Source: Chalciporus piperatus (taxonomy: Eukaryota; Basidiomycota; Agaricomycetes; Boletales; Boletaceae). From it: a DNA stretch of 64,000 bases. The stretch lies in the NCBI GenBank assembly GCA_038093975.1, contig JBBPTG010000075.1, forward strand, positions 59,589 to 123,588, in the 5' to 3' direction. Each line of letters begins with the position of its first letter. Position 1 is the stretch's first letter. This document shows positions 1 to 12,059 of the stretch, piece by piece. Both the position numbers and the translations under genes were made by a program. A model generated the notes under the pieces. That model ran no database searches. It was not told where the DNA came from and saw nothing but the letters and a program-made list of their open reading frames with translations.

Positions 1-3000
1 CGAGTCTGAAGAGTTAGAACATCTCCGGTGACCTTGATCTTGCTAGCAGTAGATGCCAAGGACTTAGCGCCGACCTCAGCCCGCGATACACCATTTTCAT
101 GAATCGAACTTGAACGAATAAGTGCGAGGGATGTTGTGTGATCACGTAAACGAAGGAGTGTGACGAATGGGCTCCCAACTACGAAGGCTGAGGATTCTTC
201 GGACGACACCGAGTCTGAGCTTTGAATATGCTTGTTGACTGGCGTAAAGCCTCGAACGTGCAGAAGACGATCGTGTGATTTCGGCGTGAAATTGCTGTTG
301 AAGAGAATGCGGCAGACCGATGCTTTGTGTACCCACTTTTGATCGACAAGGAGATAGTCCGATGTTCGAACTCCAGGTCCACTTGGAGGGGGAGGGCTAG
401 CATCGATGGGCGATGCAGGAAAAGACGAGACAGCATCCTCCGAGTCGTCAACGGCATTCAGCTCATTCTCCAGTGAGTCCTCGAAGCTAAGCACGATATC
501 CACCTCCTCGTCCTCAGCCACATCCACGATCTCCAAGTCACCTGCCCCTTGTATGATGGTAGCCATGGTAGTAGGCGTAGACTTTGGCGGCAGAACACTA
601 GGGTCCGAGTCGTCATTGTCGTCAACATCCTCGTTGATTCCAGGATAAAACCCTCCTCCGAACACGGAGAGTGTGTCGACAGTGAGAAAAAGAGTTTCGT
701 AATCATACTCGGCAGGGTCAAGTGTAGACGAGGAAAGAATGTCGAGTGCCGCCTTCCGTCCATCCAGCCAAGCAGTACGGAGATTGATACTAGAAGCGAG
801 GATATCTCCTTTCCACATGTTACGATTGATATGGTCAACATGTTCTGAGCGAGAGAAGTTGAGGCGATGATGACCATGGTGAAGATCGGGTTGACGTGAG
901 TACACGCCAGCAATGTCTCTTGCTGCACGAAGGCGATCGATACCTTGCTTGTAATTAAGTGCGCTGTTATGACCTCCGCACATCCGAAGAAAGGCAAACA
1001 GAAGTTCGATAGGATCGTCTCCGACATCTGGAAGATAGAATGGGGAGGTAGCATTGAGACGTTGTTGCTTGGAAATGCAGAAGATAGCGTTCTTGACGAG
1101 CGTCTGGGAATCGTAATAGAGTTGGTTTGGCATAAATGCTCGACGATGAGCGCGATACAATGAGAAACAGAGATGGGAGAAGGCCGCGAGATGAGTGACT
1201 TGCTGAGAGAGCGAAAGATTGACATTGACAAACGGCTCGAGCAAATGATGGAGAAGACGACCGAGGACGGCAAGCGCCTCAAAGTCAATGAAGGCATCAA
1301 CATCGGGGAAACAGTTCTGTGGAGTGTAGGGTGGTTTCGTGGGATCGATAGCCGCCAACTGTATTACTGCACGAATAAGTTCAATGGCTCGCGGGACGTC
1401 CTGAGGATCATCTGGGTAGATGAGCTTGTCGACCTTGACTTTGTCGTAACCATCGATCCAAAGCAGATAGCGTTGGAGCATCTTGGCATTGATACGACGC
1501 CCGTTGCACAGAACCAGGCCATGTGAAGATCGCAGCATCGTGCAAAATCCTAATTTATTGCTAACGTGAGTTCCCAGCCTAATGCCGATAAGAAACGCGA
1601 CTTACTTTTAAATACATGCTTGTAGTCAAAGTCGAGCGTCATTTCATGTTTTCCAGCATAAAGATTCAGGCCAGGTATATCGGAGAGGATGCCGAAGAGG
1701 GAAGATGATTCATCGAGTTTCTGTTTGAGAAAAACTTTGTGTCCAGCTTTACGACGGGTTGAGTCACCGTCTGTCGCAAACGACCAAAGTGGACCGACAC
1801 GACAGTGAGCGTCAGTAGAATACCATGTATCAACAATCTTCTCGATGAGTCTCTCCCAATCATTGTGATCCTCCTCTTTGCACGATGGAGCAGTCAAGAT
1901 GGGATATGTCTCATCCTCACCGAAACAGTGGGCAACAATGATGGACATCTCCTTGCCGAGGTGGACCTGACCTGCGGATAGCTTGGATGCGACATGGGTA
2001 GTGGATTCATATGTGTTGAGAATGGGATCGATATGATGGGCATGCTTCCAGCACAAGCCGCCAATCCCGTTTTGCTTGGGGAAATAGACAGCGGCTTCTT
2101 CGAGCGCGACCTCGTCAGTCAAGAGACTGATACCCCGAAGAGTCGTCTGACCCGCTTCGACTCGAGGATCAATGATAATTGAGCGGATATTGGCAGAAAT
2201 AGTATCGACTGTGATTGGACCAATTGTGGGAGTGATAACGGCGAACGAAAGTTTTTTCTTGATGGCACGTAGCGAAGGGATGCACATGCGATGATTAAGA
2301 GCATATAGAAGGTTTGATCCCCCGAGGCGCTGCGCGAGGATGGCGATGTCGTACGCAGCGTCACTATAGCCACGTGTTCTGAAGCCATGTTCAAGTGCGT
2401 CCTCGAGCCGATGAAGGATACCATTGATGCTGGCACCATTATTGATCTGTGTCTGAAGTAGGTTTCGGAGCCATGGAACATCGTTCTCAGCAATCGCCAT
2501 GAGAAGCGCGTTGTGAGTTTTGACGGTGGCAAGCTTTCGCCCAAGCTTACGGTCGTCGTTGAGGGACTGAAAATTGAGTATTAGTACTAGGGAAGCTAAC
2601 GAAGATGACACGAGATCGTACACGTAGTTTCCAATCATTAAGTTCTTTGTTTCGGTTGTCAATGGTTTTCGAGAGCTGTACAAGATTCTGTAGAGAGCGT
2701 CGAGTCCGAGGCTGGTAGCTGGAGAGTGCTAGACCAAGCTCAAGGACCTTTGGCTCAAGCCTGAGCATGATACAGGACGGACATGTGGGGAACATGTGGG
2801 GAGGCAAGAAGCGGGTACAATCTGCGGAACGGGCATAACATTGTTCGTCGATGATATTGATCGTGAAAGGCAGTTCGTCAGAACTGCCCTTCCGCGTGCG
2901 TGACCATGGTATATTCATTTGCATGTTGGAGTCGTCGGAAATGCGCCATTGGAACGGTAGGCCATAGCAGGGTTCAGGCGGGCCCCGGATATCGAAAACC

Positions 3001-3844
3001 GGGCTGGACGAAGTTGAGATTGAGGCAGCAGACACCTGCGACTCAAGCTCAGAGTCAAGGACAGATTGCCTATAACGGAATGAGTTTGAGTTTGACGCCA
3101 TAATTGAAAAAATGCCTACTGAATGTGCAGATTGGGATCAACCGTAAAACTCGGAGAAGTATCTCGAGTAATACTATTACTTGGACGGAGAGAAGGCGAT
3201 GGAGAAAGAGAGTGGGCAATGTTCATGCTAGACAAGATTTCCTGAGCTTCATCTCGTTCGAGACGAACTTGGGCAGCCATACAGGCTTTGCGACGATAGT
3301 GGTTCACGAGGGGAGTAAATTGACCAACGGAAGTAAGAATAATGGAATCGGAGATGCTTGTGCTGATGAATAGCGAACATTTGGGACATTTGAATGCATG
3401 GAAGCCGTTGACAGGTTGAACGGAAAGAAGGCGATTGTGATGGAGCAAAAGAAAGGCATTGCCTGTCCCCATCTCTAAAAGATTGCTGATTTCTTCTGAT
3501 GAAAGTTGGGCAGTAGTTGACTGGCTGAGGGGAGCGAAAGAGGAGAGCGATGGTCCAGGGAGCGACGGACTGCTGCTAGAGGCACCAGCCTCATGGCTGC
3601 AGCATGACAGGCTCGGCAATCTGCCGGCGTCGTCAGGCCTATTGATCCCGGCCCTGGCTGAAGATAAGATTAATGATAGAGGTTGATCGAAATCATAGAA
3701 GTCTAGCTCCTGCGTCGTTATGGCCTGCGATTGCGAGTAAAAAGATTCGGAAGGAGTGAACCATGTTTGAGCTGTTCCTGCTTCGAGCCAGCGAGAATAA
3801 TTATCCGGATCCGAGTCCTGAGGTGGTATTGGATTGGTATTCAT
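1..3844 (-). CDS. P-element-like transposase family protein, 3' end beyond window
   Basis: I read four exons: 3844-3120, 3069-2622, 2566-1606 and 1549 to the left edge, still open there. All three introns are 50-56 bp with GT...AG ends and keep the frame (phases 2, 0, 1). The start is the ATG at 3842-3844. Exon 1 has a possible zinc finger (CPKC then H-x4-C, about residues 160-200). The core holds a TDE motif (near 2120), a TDGD motif (near 1770), a DFDYKHVF segment ending exon 3, and GDDPIELLF followed by GGHN in exon 4 (near 990). The order of D, D and E with a late GG-N segment resembles P-element/THAP9 RNase H-fold transposases. That assignment is my inference; from memory, closely similar unnamed proteins are common in agaricomycetes. 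After about 650 the protein becomes acidic and Ser-rich. No stop codon is seen in the main frame, so it may be intact. Confidence 0.72.
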
Positions 3845-6454
3845 GATAGTGTAGTCAATGCATGCCCTACACGAAGCAATAAGTTATGTTGGACCGTTCT
3901 TGAGCGGGAGGAGGAGGAGAGAGGCGTCGACGCGTCGACGCGTCGCATACACGCGATCTCACATGCCATGTCTTTTTGGGAATTGGCAGTGGTACAATCA
4001 AAAACACCACAACTCCCGAACGAGAGGGTTTCATTTCAAACGGACTATCTAGAAAGACGAAGAATATATGATTTTGGGTCCCTTTCACTATCTACTAAGG
4101 GCTAAAATGTAGAGATTCGTGTGCTATTCACAAACCGAGCTCTACTCCTTCACTAACTTCGATTTCGCTGGAAAAGGAAAAAAACGCGGACCCTTGGTAC
4201 CAATTGGCGGAGGGTCCCAATTGGGGTAAGTGTTCGGTATTTGACGGAGTCACTCCTCTTGTCCCCTGTCATTGAAAACATGCGACCACGTGATCAGTGG
4301 CGGTGTCACTTGCTCTTTGGGTGAAGAGTGTCACAGTCACTCATGAAGCGTGACTTTACTTCCGTCAGTGGGTGTAAGTCCACCTGGATTGACTGAGGAG
4401 AAGAAGTTACAGGCGGGTCCTTATATACGACGAGTAGATATGATGAGTAAGATAAGACCTCGTAAGCTGACAGCTAAGACTCGGGCGGCCGCGTGACTCC
4501 CAACCGTTACAGTTATTAACTGGTTATTACACCGGTCTGAGTTTTCGCCCGTACGCTAGTTTGGGAGACTACTAGTAAGTACCAGTGATGTAAACACGAA
4601 TATCATCGCTGCCTTGCTCGCCCTCAGGTCACGTAAGTGTCTAGGCCTCACCTTGCTGACTCCGTCTAGTGGTTCGGTGAGCGAGTGGTTCTGGTCAGTC
4701 TGGGACATTTCCTCGACACCACAGCCTCGCCGACCCGGTCTCCAACTTGAAGCTCACTACATGCCAACTACAATGTTGGATCGCATTCCTGTGTCCCCCC
4801 TTTGTTCTCCACACTTCTGCGTTCATGCATGACGTCGTCGACTCGTTTGACGTGGGGGCACACTATTTGGTGCATAGTTTCTTCGTCTTGGTTCGTTTCC
4901 CCCCCAGGCTCGACTTCAAGTTCGATGACTCCCAGTTCACTTGACTCAACTGTCAGCGCCTCGACAACCACCCTCGCACACCCGACACCTTCGACTCCGC
5001 TCGCGATGTCCTCGACGTTGTCGGACGGGGCTGAGGCCGTGTCTGGTCGCCCGTAAACGACTCGGATGGCGTCTGTCCAACTCAGGCAGCAACTGCATGC
5101 AGTCGCCTCAGACAGGTGACCTTTTCCTGATCCGGGGAGATTGGCTTGCGTTTGTCAAGGAAATGTGAGCATCCCTTGTGACATATATGATGCCCAGACG
5201 GGTTCTGAACCAGCTTTGCTTTGCAGCCTGAACATGTGTACCACCATGCTAATATACCGACAGCTGGGGCGCCGATACATGGAAGCTGTGGATGCTGCAT
5301 ATGCTGCCTTATAACCCAATGTCACTTTATCCGATGGACCTGCAGAGGATCCATAAATTGACGCCCACTTTCGTTCAGGTATTTATCTTGGTGCTGGCAT
5401 GTCTTACCTTCAATTTTGTCGATGATGCCTGGACGGCTTCAGACGATCGCCGACATATTTGGCTATAGAGGGGACTGCAAAGAAGTTCTGCGAATGCTGA
5501 ACCGAGCGGGTGGCTAGGATGCCAACGGAGATCGGGGTGTTGTTCCCCAAGGTACGTTGCAGCTCCCTTCGCTGTAATACCCAACTTGATGAGACTCACG
5601 AGTGGTTTTAGAGTCTGAAGGCGTCCATCGGGCTATCTGTGACATGACTCTGCTCGTATTCCATCTTATACTGTCTTCGTGGACCTTTGAGGGTGAATCT
5701 GGCACAGAGAATTGTGGAATGGAATCTGGAGAGACACCCTAACGATCCGTATACTATTGTGCATACTAACTTCCTGTTTCTAGGTGTGTTCTTCCTATTT
5801 GGCGCTGCTCGTGGGGCGTTCACAGCCCCAGAGGGCGCTCGCGCATTCCGCGCGAGCTGCGCAAGCCCAAACTCAATACTGTAATATGCACCGCATCAAC
5901 TGGTGGGAGAGCGGCATTGCCGACTTAGCATTCTAGAACGTCGAAGCCAGCAAGGATTGGTGGAGCCGCTTGCGTCCCGACTCCCGAGGCTACGTAAGTC
6001 AAAATCCTGACCAAGTCAACCCAAATTTAAAAGTGGTCAAAAGCGACTTATGCATTCGGTGAGGCGGCTTGCCTGTATACTTACCCCTGGATCCTGGAGG
6101 TGAGGCGCTATGCGACTTTGCCCGGTCCTTTCATCGATTTGGGCTGACATCTTTTTCAGATTAATTTACAGCGACGAGGGCTCTGGAACTTCTCGCTTTC
6201 GCTGTTTGGTTGGCTACAACCTTGAGGCTTTCATTACTAAATTCACAATTGATACTCCTCGAGATAAATGCGTGGGTTTATTCCTGAGTCATTTGGTGTT
6301 TTACCGATGCGAGGTGAGGCTGGTCCCCACACCGTTCCAACAGTGTGCCGTGTGAGATGTCGCGGGTGGTGGCAGTAAAGGCAGGCTGGGGCAACTTCGC
6401 AGCAGCAAATTCATATAGTAGTACAGGACACAATATGTTACAAGTAGTCCTCAC
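3845..6454. other. No firmly supported gene; repeat fragment and possible decayed coding
   Basis: This 2.6 kb stretch holds nothing I can name. A degenerate repeat lies at about 4600-5060 (separate entry). On the minus strand, 5599-5400 reads as a plausible exon (frame with AKGAATYLGEQHPDLRWHPS) ending at a GTAAGA donor, and 5300-5082 reads as a Cys/His-rich stretch with C-x2-C and H-x3-C. I could not join them in phase, so this is at most a decayed gene. Positions 6110-6355 (plus) give an 81-residue frame with no recognisable feature. Confidence 0.3.
4600..5060 (+). repeat. Copy of dispersed TCGACT-rich repeat
   Basis: This stretch resembles 10480-10700: both contain GTTCATGCATGACG/GATCGTGCATGATG, then a CTCGACTTC tract, then a segment like GGCCTCGTCTGGTCGC (compare 5030-5052 with 10228-10250). 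A third relative lies on the minus strand at about 14330-14690. The copies are diverged and have no clear ends. The family is unnamed here. Confidence 0.45.
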
Positions 6455-7742
6455 TTAGACTGATTCACGCTCCTGGGTCAATAGCGGAATGTAACCGGCC
6501 TTTCTGCGCATACCCATGCCCCTTACATGCCACATAAGGGCCATAAAGAAGTGGACATCGAACAATGATTTCTGCAGTGCATGAGATTGTAGGAATGCAA
6601 CACCGACGGGCCCTTTGGGCTTCTCCAAGCCTTGAACCTGCAATGCACCATTTTTTTCGAACCGATATATGCGGTCTTCCTATGATAGGATTAGCACCAC
6701 TTTCAGGGCGTTAGGACAACCCACCATAATGCCAAACTGATAGTCATCGAAAAGTGCGTGGATGTCAGATCTTAAGAGAACGGCATTCGCTGGAACATCA
6801 GCCATCCCACGGCTTTCGATGTACTTCATGTGGTCGCCAACTGGAAAGATTTTCTTCAGCTGGGAGACCACGGCGACCTGAGAAGAAAGTTGAGCACACT
6901 CGCAACACCTTGAACATCCTTTTAGGAGACACCTACGTCTCCAGCTAAAGCCAAAGGGAAGACATGGGCCACCTGTAGCCCCACGAAGTTTAGCCCACGT
7001 TCCTGAAGGCCGGGAACCTGTCCACTTATATAACACTTCCGATCTCTCACCCGTACATATTTCTTCGTCGTCTCGCTCCGAGGCTGGTGGAACAGAAGTG
7101 AGGTGCATTAATCAAGACATGCTATGTCCAGACTCATACCTGCCTAGGTTTGCCTCCAGTGGGACTCGGTGTGCCACTGGCAGTCTCGGGCTCTGTGCCC
7201 CGGGACTGGACAAGTTGCAAGTCCCACATTTCTGGGCAAAATACGACACGACTTTCGTTTGTTGCTAGAGAAAGTCAGGACGGTTGAATCTTAATGGTTA
7301 TGGACACACGTACTTCTGAAGAGTGCGTAGTGACCGGCTTCAACTTTAACCATCTCCTTCCTCGGAAGAGGATGTTGAGGTTTTTCTGTCACGACTTTAT
7401 GAAGTATCCTCGGGTCGTCTTTGCACTTGTATAGGAAACATTGAGCTGAAGTGATATCCTTTAGAAAAGGCGCACAACGGACAACTGTCCCACCTTTCAC
7501 GGCTGTTGGCTCGGCCATGATGAGGTCGAGCCACTTGTACAATGTTGGAACAAAGAGCTCATCGAAGGTGTAACACCCTTGGTAGAAACTGCTGTCAAAT
7601 ATTTGTGATTAAACCATGAATTCAGATACACACCTGCGATGAGTCTCAAGATCGGTCGTCCCAGGCGGTTTTCATAGTGAGACGCCCACACGTGGAGATT
7701 TCTCTGATCACCATTGCAGTAGACGTCGGGATCGTACTCCAT
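6455..7742 (-). CDS. HNH_2-type endonuclease domain protein
   Basis: Six exons on the minus strand can be joined in frame: 7742-7630, 7591-7314, 7264-7140, 7083-6937, 6877-6725 and 6679-6455, about 346 aa. The start is the first in-frame ATG (7740-7742); an upstream exon cannot be excluded, because the base before this ATG completes a CAG. The C-terminal half shows the fungal HNH_2 pattern: RDRKCYISG, then LQVAHVFPLA, then a NAVLLRSDIHALFDDYQF segment. These give the His and Asn/His positions expected of the metal site. Such proteins are often mobile-element-associated or of unknown cellular role in fungi. It is divergent to a second HNH gene at 8135. The N-terminal half (CYTFDELFVPTLYKWLDL) is not assigned. 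Confidence 0.7.
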
Positions 7743-8134
7743 CTGATGTCGAGTTTGAGATAGGATGTGCGAGATCAACTGGGGGCTCCAGCTGTTTTAA
7801 TGCCTCCCATTTATACTCTATGAAGTAGTGGCGAGTTGCCTAACATCGTGGGCGTCGGAATGAAATTGGTTGCCAGCGTGCCACAACTGTAACAGAAGAC
7901 AATTGTCAAAATGAAATTGGTTGCCAGTGTGCCACAGCTAGAACAAAAAGAATATTGTGACAATTACATGAACAATTGTCAAGGCAGTGGCGGATTACCA
8001 CCAATTCTGTCGAACAAAAGAAATGCGCCCATACACATATGAGGTAAGTACAAGTAAGTAGAGGGTATATAAGGATTCAACTTCGTTCTCGAATCTGCAA
8101 GTAGCGACTCCCTTCTATCTTCCGCCCAACCTGA
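7743..8134. promoter_or_regulatory. Shared divergent promoter of two HNH-type genes
   Basis: A 28 bp element starting TGAAATTGGTTGCCAG occurs twice as a direct repeat (7861-7888 and 7912-7939, two differences), 51 bp apart. The palindrome GACAATTGTC is at 7899-7908 and a close match is near 7972. A TATA box (TATATAA, 8066-8072) stands about 65 bp upstream of the plus-strand ATG at 8135. The repeats lie between the two starts and may serve both genes; that is inference. Confidence 0.5.
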
Positions 8135-9475
8135 ATGTCTGTGCCTTCGCATACTCTCTCGACGAAGTCGAAAGAACTCAACCGCAACCTATTTGTATGG
8201 TCGCTTCGGCCTTATGGGTACAGTGGTTTGTTGGGTGGTAAGCTCGCTTGACTCTTTACCCGTGCCAGTCGCTAACTGAGTCACCACATTCAGGACTTCG
8301 TCTCCAAACACCCAATCGTGAAGTCACAATTTCGAAGTTATATCGCTGGATTCAGCTTACTCTGACCTGCGGCGAACCCCAGAACCGCCGGGTCGATCCT
8401 GTATTGGTGGATCCGATTCCTTTCAATCTGTTTCGGGTCCGCGTCACAGTCGATGATTCAGGCGAGTGGAAGAACCCTTTCACGTATATCGTTACGGAAG
8501 AGGAAATACTCCGTTCGCCCGCGACGGATGGCACCCTTCTCTTACCAGGGGAACTAGCTGTATGTCAACAAGGTAATAAGTCTAAACATTGTGCTACCTC
8601 ACGTTTCGCTCACTCATTTTCACTTGCCGCTAGATTCTGACACTCGTATGCAATTCCCTGACCCTGCGACATCCATGTTCGAACTAGACCAGGACCCGAG
8701 AATGGCCGAGGTAGGGATCCAGGTACAGAATTCAGCTCCTTTCTGCAGCAGTTTCTCAATGTCGCGCTAGTACTCGCTGTTGAACAATGACCCGAGAAAG
8801 CAAGCTCTAGAACGAGACCGTCGTTGTGTCTTAACTCATACCGACAACACTGGAGAAAGCTTAACTACAACCTGGATATATCACCCATTGCTCGGCATTG
8901 TGGTCAGCTCCATTTCTTTCTTGACGTTTCTGTGTGTTGATGTTTGCGGAAATTTAGCCGACTAGCTATGACGGCGAGGAGGAGACTGATCTGACACCAT
9001 ATTTAAATGTGACCAATGCCCTCACTCTCCGTGCGGATGTTGCGGAATTGTTCAGGAAAAACCAACTCGGAATTGGCGTGGATGTGAGTGTTTATCTGCA
9101 CTACTTTGATCGTGTGTTGCATCTCCCATTCACCGACAGGATGGATACCATGTAGTCAGCTTTGGGCTGGATGTGGACCTCGAGTTGCCTTCACAGTATC
9201 TTAACCTTTCATCCACTGCTGTGGCCACACGTCCCAGCGACGACTTTCTTCGTAGACATTTCCGGCATTGCCTGCTAGTCAATTTTGTCGGCGGTGATGT
9301 CCGGAAAGAGTTTGAAAACCTCACTGTTGAACAGTTTACGGCGAACCATGCCCTGGGCGATGATGCGTGGCTGTCGACACCGGGGAAGGAGATATGGGAT
9401 ATGCAATTTCACCGAGCGATGGAAAAATGTACATCAGGAAAAACCTCCCAAGGGAATTTGACGAAATTGCACTAA
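8135..9475 (+). CDS. HNH_2-like protein, 3' end altered by transposon insertion
   Basis: The exons are 8135-8237, 8294-8572, 8634-8722, 8771 to 8902 (or 8899), 8958-9083 and 9140 onward. Introns are about 50-60 bp and all phases agree. The ATG at 8135 follows a TATA box. The centre has ERDRRCVLT, then TTTWIYHPLLG, then NALTLRADVAELFRKNQ and a DDGYHVVSFG segment. This is the arrangement of fungal HNH_2 proteins (Cys/Asp start, aromatic WI-P, N-L-hydrophobic-F, DDGY). Canonical catalytic His residues are not obvious, so activity is uncertain. Element 9432-11441 entered at the last codons. Without it the frame would end three codons later at the TGA at 11449-11451; with it the protein gains a short tail and stops at 9475. 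The gene may therefore still work. Confidence 0.68.
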
Positions 9476-11441
9476 ATTCCATGAAATTTCATTGTATTTT
9501 AGGAATCCATTCAATAACTTAAGTCCATTCTAAATTCCATCACATTTAGTGAAATTGCATGCATTTATTTCATACAATCAATAGTAACAAATGAATATAC
9601 TAGTAGACACTCGTCTAAGATAGAAACGAACTTGAAGTGGTCGTGATAGTGCATGCCATACGCCGGACCACCGAAAGGGATTGCACGGAGCACGGAGCCC
9701 GTTGATGACCATGGCATGATTGGACAGTTGCCAAAGGATAGGATTCGTCTACACGAGCGCGTCAGTATGAGTTAACCATAGCTTACTCCACATACGTACG
9801 TTAGCAGTGTGCGGTGCGATCGCTCGTTCCGCCGTCCTTGGCATCGTGTTTGCCGTTTCGCTCGACCCCTCCCGCTCGACTCGGATTCCTCGACTTCGTC
9901 CTCGCTCGATTCGACTCGATGCGTTCGGTACCTAGTCGGCAACGTCTTTATCACCTTCTTGATGCTCCTGGTCGACCTGGCAAGCTCTCGTTACGACCGT
10001 GCATTCACCCGTTCATCGCCCTCGCCCTCGCTCCATTCGTCTCTGAGTATCAATCTCCATTGCCCCCTGGCCGGTTTCGACGCCCTTTCGCGGTCTCGAG
10101 GTCTCCTGCTCAATTCCTTCGAGCATCGTCGTCTCGCTGCCTGATTCGACAAGCCGCAACTCGCAGTCTGCATCATCGCGACATCCTCGACTTTGGTGGG
10201 TTGTCTCGATTTGTCGACTGGCGCTGGGGCCTCGTCTGGTCGCGTGTTTTCGCGGCTGGGCGCGTCTTCAGCGTCTTTTGACAGATTTGGGCTCATCGAC
10301 TCGTTGGCGTCGTCTGGTGGTTCGGTGGGGTCCTGGGCTTCTCGTCGGTACGTCAAGTCGACCGCTTTCTTGGGCTGTCTTTGTCGATCCTTCGTACGAC
10401 CCTGATGACCGCTTCTCCCCTTCGTTTAACGCCTCTGCGACACGTTTCGTTGATCCTGTTCGTCCTGCTTGACTCGAGTGAGTGTCCCGTTGCGTTCTTG
10501 CGCCTCCCCGATCGGTTTTTGTGCATCTGCGATCGTGCATGATGCTTCCCGCTCGTTCGACATGGGGCTGGGCTTCCAGGTGCATACCTTGTTCGCCCGT
10601 TTTTGTTTTCCACCCTGGCTCGACTTCGACGACTTCCGGATCGCTCGACTCGCTGTTTGCCTCGACGTGTCCGCTCGATTCGTTCCGCTTGACCCTCGAT
10701 CCCCAACCGATTCGTTCCCGCTTGCGATCGTTTCCGCGAGTCCGTCGAATGGCTCTGGAAACTTGTCTGGTTGCGTTTCTTCGCGGATGGACGTGTTCTC
10801 GGCGCATTTCGCTCGTCCGTTAGGCTCGCCGTCTCGTTGTCGTCGTCTGGTGGTTCGGTGGGTCTTCTGGTCGGTATGTCTCATCAATGGTTTCGCTCGC
10901 GACGTCTGGCTTGTCGCGCGACACGCTTGACCCGTTCCTCGAACCCATTACTGTTTGGGGAGTCTTCATGCGTCCGCGGATGTGATTACTGTCGACCTGG
11001 TAGTGGTCTCGTCTGTGGGCGTCTACATTCTTTGTGATCGGTCCATCGTCGTGTTCGGTGGTCGTTCAAGACAATGTTATGGTAGGGTGTTGGAAGTGTG
11101 GTGTGAGGTGCGAAGGCAAGGCAATGAGACGGACTTTGGAAAATTTTCACCCATGGCAGGAATAGATAGTCATACTTCATAATGATTGTTTTACCTTGTG
11201 CAATCTTCTAGCGTAGCGGCTAAGTTGTCCGTTGTCTATTTTTGGCAAGTGGGGCTGGCGTATGTTCGACTCTCGCCTTCCATAGAACATTTACAACATT
11301 TTCTGCTTATTTGGCTACAGATAGTCAAGCATCTTATAAGTATGAAACTTTGTACATTTCTATCATAATGTGTGAGATTGCCTGAATTCAATAAAAATTC
11401 ATGCAATTTCATCAAATTCCCTCAGGAGGTTTTTCCTGATG
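9432..11441. mobile_element. 2.0 kb non-autonomous TIR element, CATCAGG termini, TSD TA
   Basis: The left end reads CATCAGGAAAAACCTCCCAA; the right end, reverse-complemented, reads CATCAGGAAAAACCTCCTGA. The inverted repeat continues imperfectly for about 40 bp (GGGAATTTGAYGAAATTGCA). TA flanks both ends (9430-9431 and 11442-11443), a 2 bp target duplication. The interior has no transposase-like reading frame. It holds the TCGACT-rich degenerate repeat at 9800-10950. The CATCAG terminus and 2 bp duplication are shared with the 3.1 kb elements at 30089, 33984 and 49761. It sits in the last codons of the HNH-like gene. Confidence 0.78.
9800..10950 (+). repeat. Two tandem copies of the dispersed TCGACT-rich repeat
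   Basis: Two related halves lie about 535 bp apart. For example, TCTGGTGGTTCGGTGGG occurs at about 10312 and again at about 10847. Read on the minus strand, the first copy gives a frame containing TEPPDDANE...SKDAEDAPSRE; a matching frame (TEPPNDANE...SKDAEDAPSRE) is on the plus strand at 14550-14660. Shared peptide-level similarity hints at an old coding family, but no intact ORF remains. Confidence 0.45.
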
Positions 11442-11845
11442 TACACCATGAGACGAGAACAAATACCTGCCTCTTCCTTTCTACTACATAGGCATTGTGG
11501 CACCACATCCTGGAGTCCTGTTGCATCAATCCCTGTAGTTATTGTCCTCTGTGTTGCAAAATTCACTGTACTTCCCTCCCTAGCCATTTTGCCTTCCTAT
11601 TGCAATACAATGTAAGATAGGTCTCATGCAGATTCGTGTGAAAAATCCACAGTCCCTACGCAGGCGTCTCCAGTCTCAGCCACAGTCCCGATCGGGCACC
11701 GCCACGCACCGCCACGCCGTGTCGTATCTACATTTGGGCTCGGAATGAATGTATGCAGCCATTAATACAGTGCAAGACCACGGACACCACATCCACGAAC
11801 GTCACAACGTCCAGCGGGTATGTATGGGCGAGTGGTACATGCACA
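11442..11845. other. Non-coding flank right of the 2.0 kb element
   Basis: The first bases complete the HNH-like gene (TGA at 11449-11451) and its 3' flank. After that I see no gene, promoter or RNA. The stretch leads into the short-period array at 11846. Confidence 0.35.
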
Positions 11846-12020
11846 CGGGACCGGCGGGACACGACCAACACAACACGACAGGGACACAACGAACACAATC
11901 GAGACACGACAAACACGACAGGGACAGGGCAAACACTACGCAGATGCAACGAGCATGACAGGGACATGACGAGGACACGACAGACATGATCAGGACTCAA
12001 CCAACACGATCGGGACACAA
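11846..12020 (+). repeat. Short-period ACACGACAGGG-type tandem array
   Basis: A degenerate tandem array of units such as GGGACACGAC and AACACGACAGGG, about 10-14 bp each. It is purine/A-C rich and has no coding sense. It adjoins the hairpin array that begins at about 12060. Confidence 0.6.
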
Positions 12021-12059
12021 GCAAATGTGACGAGGAATGGTCCTCAAGGCCTTATCGAT

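Noticed and set aside
458..1303. A 281-codon minus-strand frame
   Set aside because: It overlaps the better-supported frame of the 1-3844 gene, which has conserved motifs and exact splice phases. This one is its shadow.
10268..10887. Arg/Ser-rich frames of 150-180 codons on both strands
   Set aside because: TCGACT-rich repeats give long open frames by composition on all strands; no introns or domain support.
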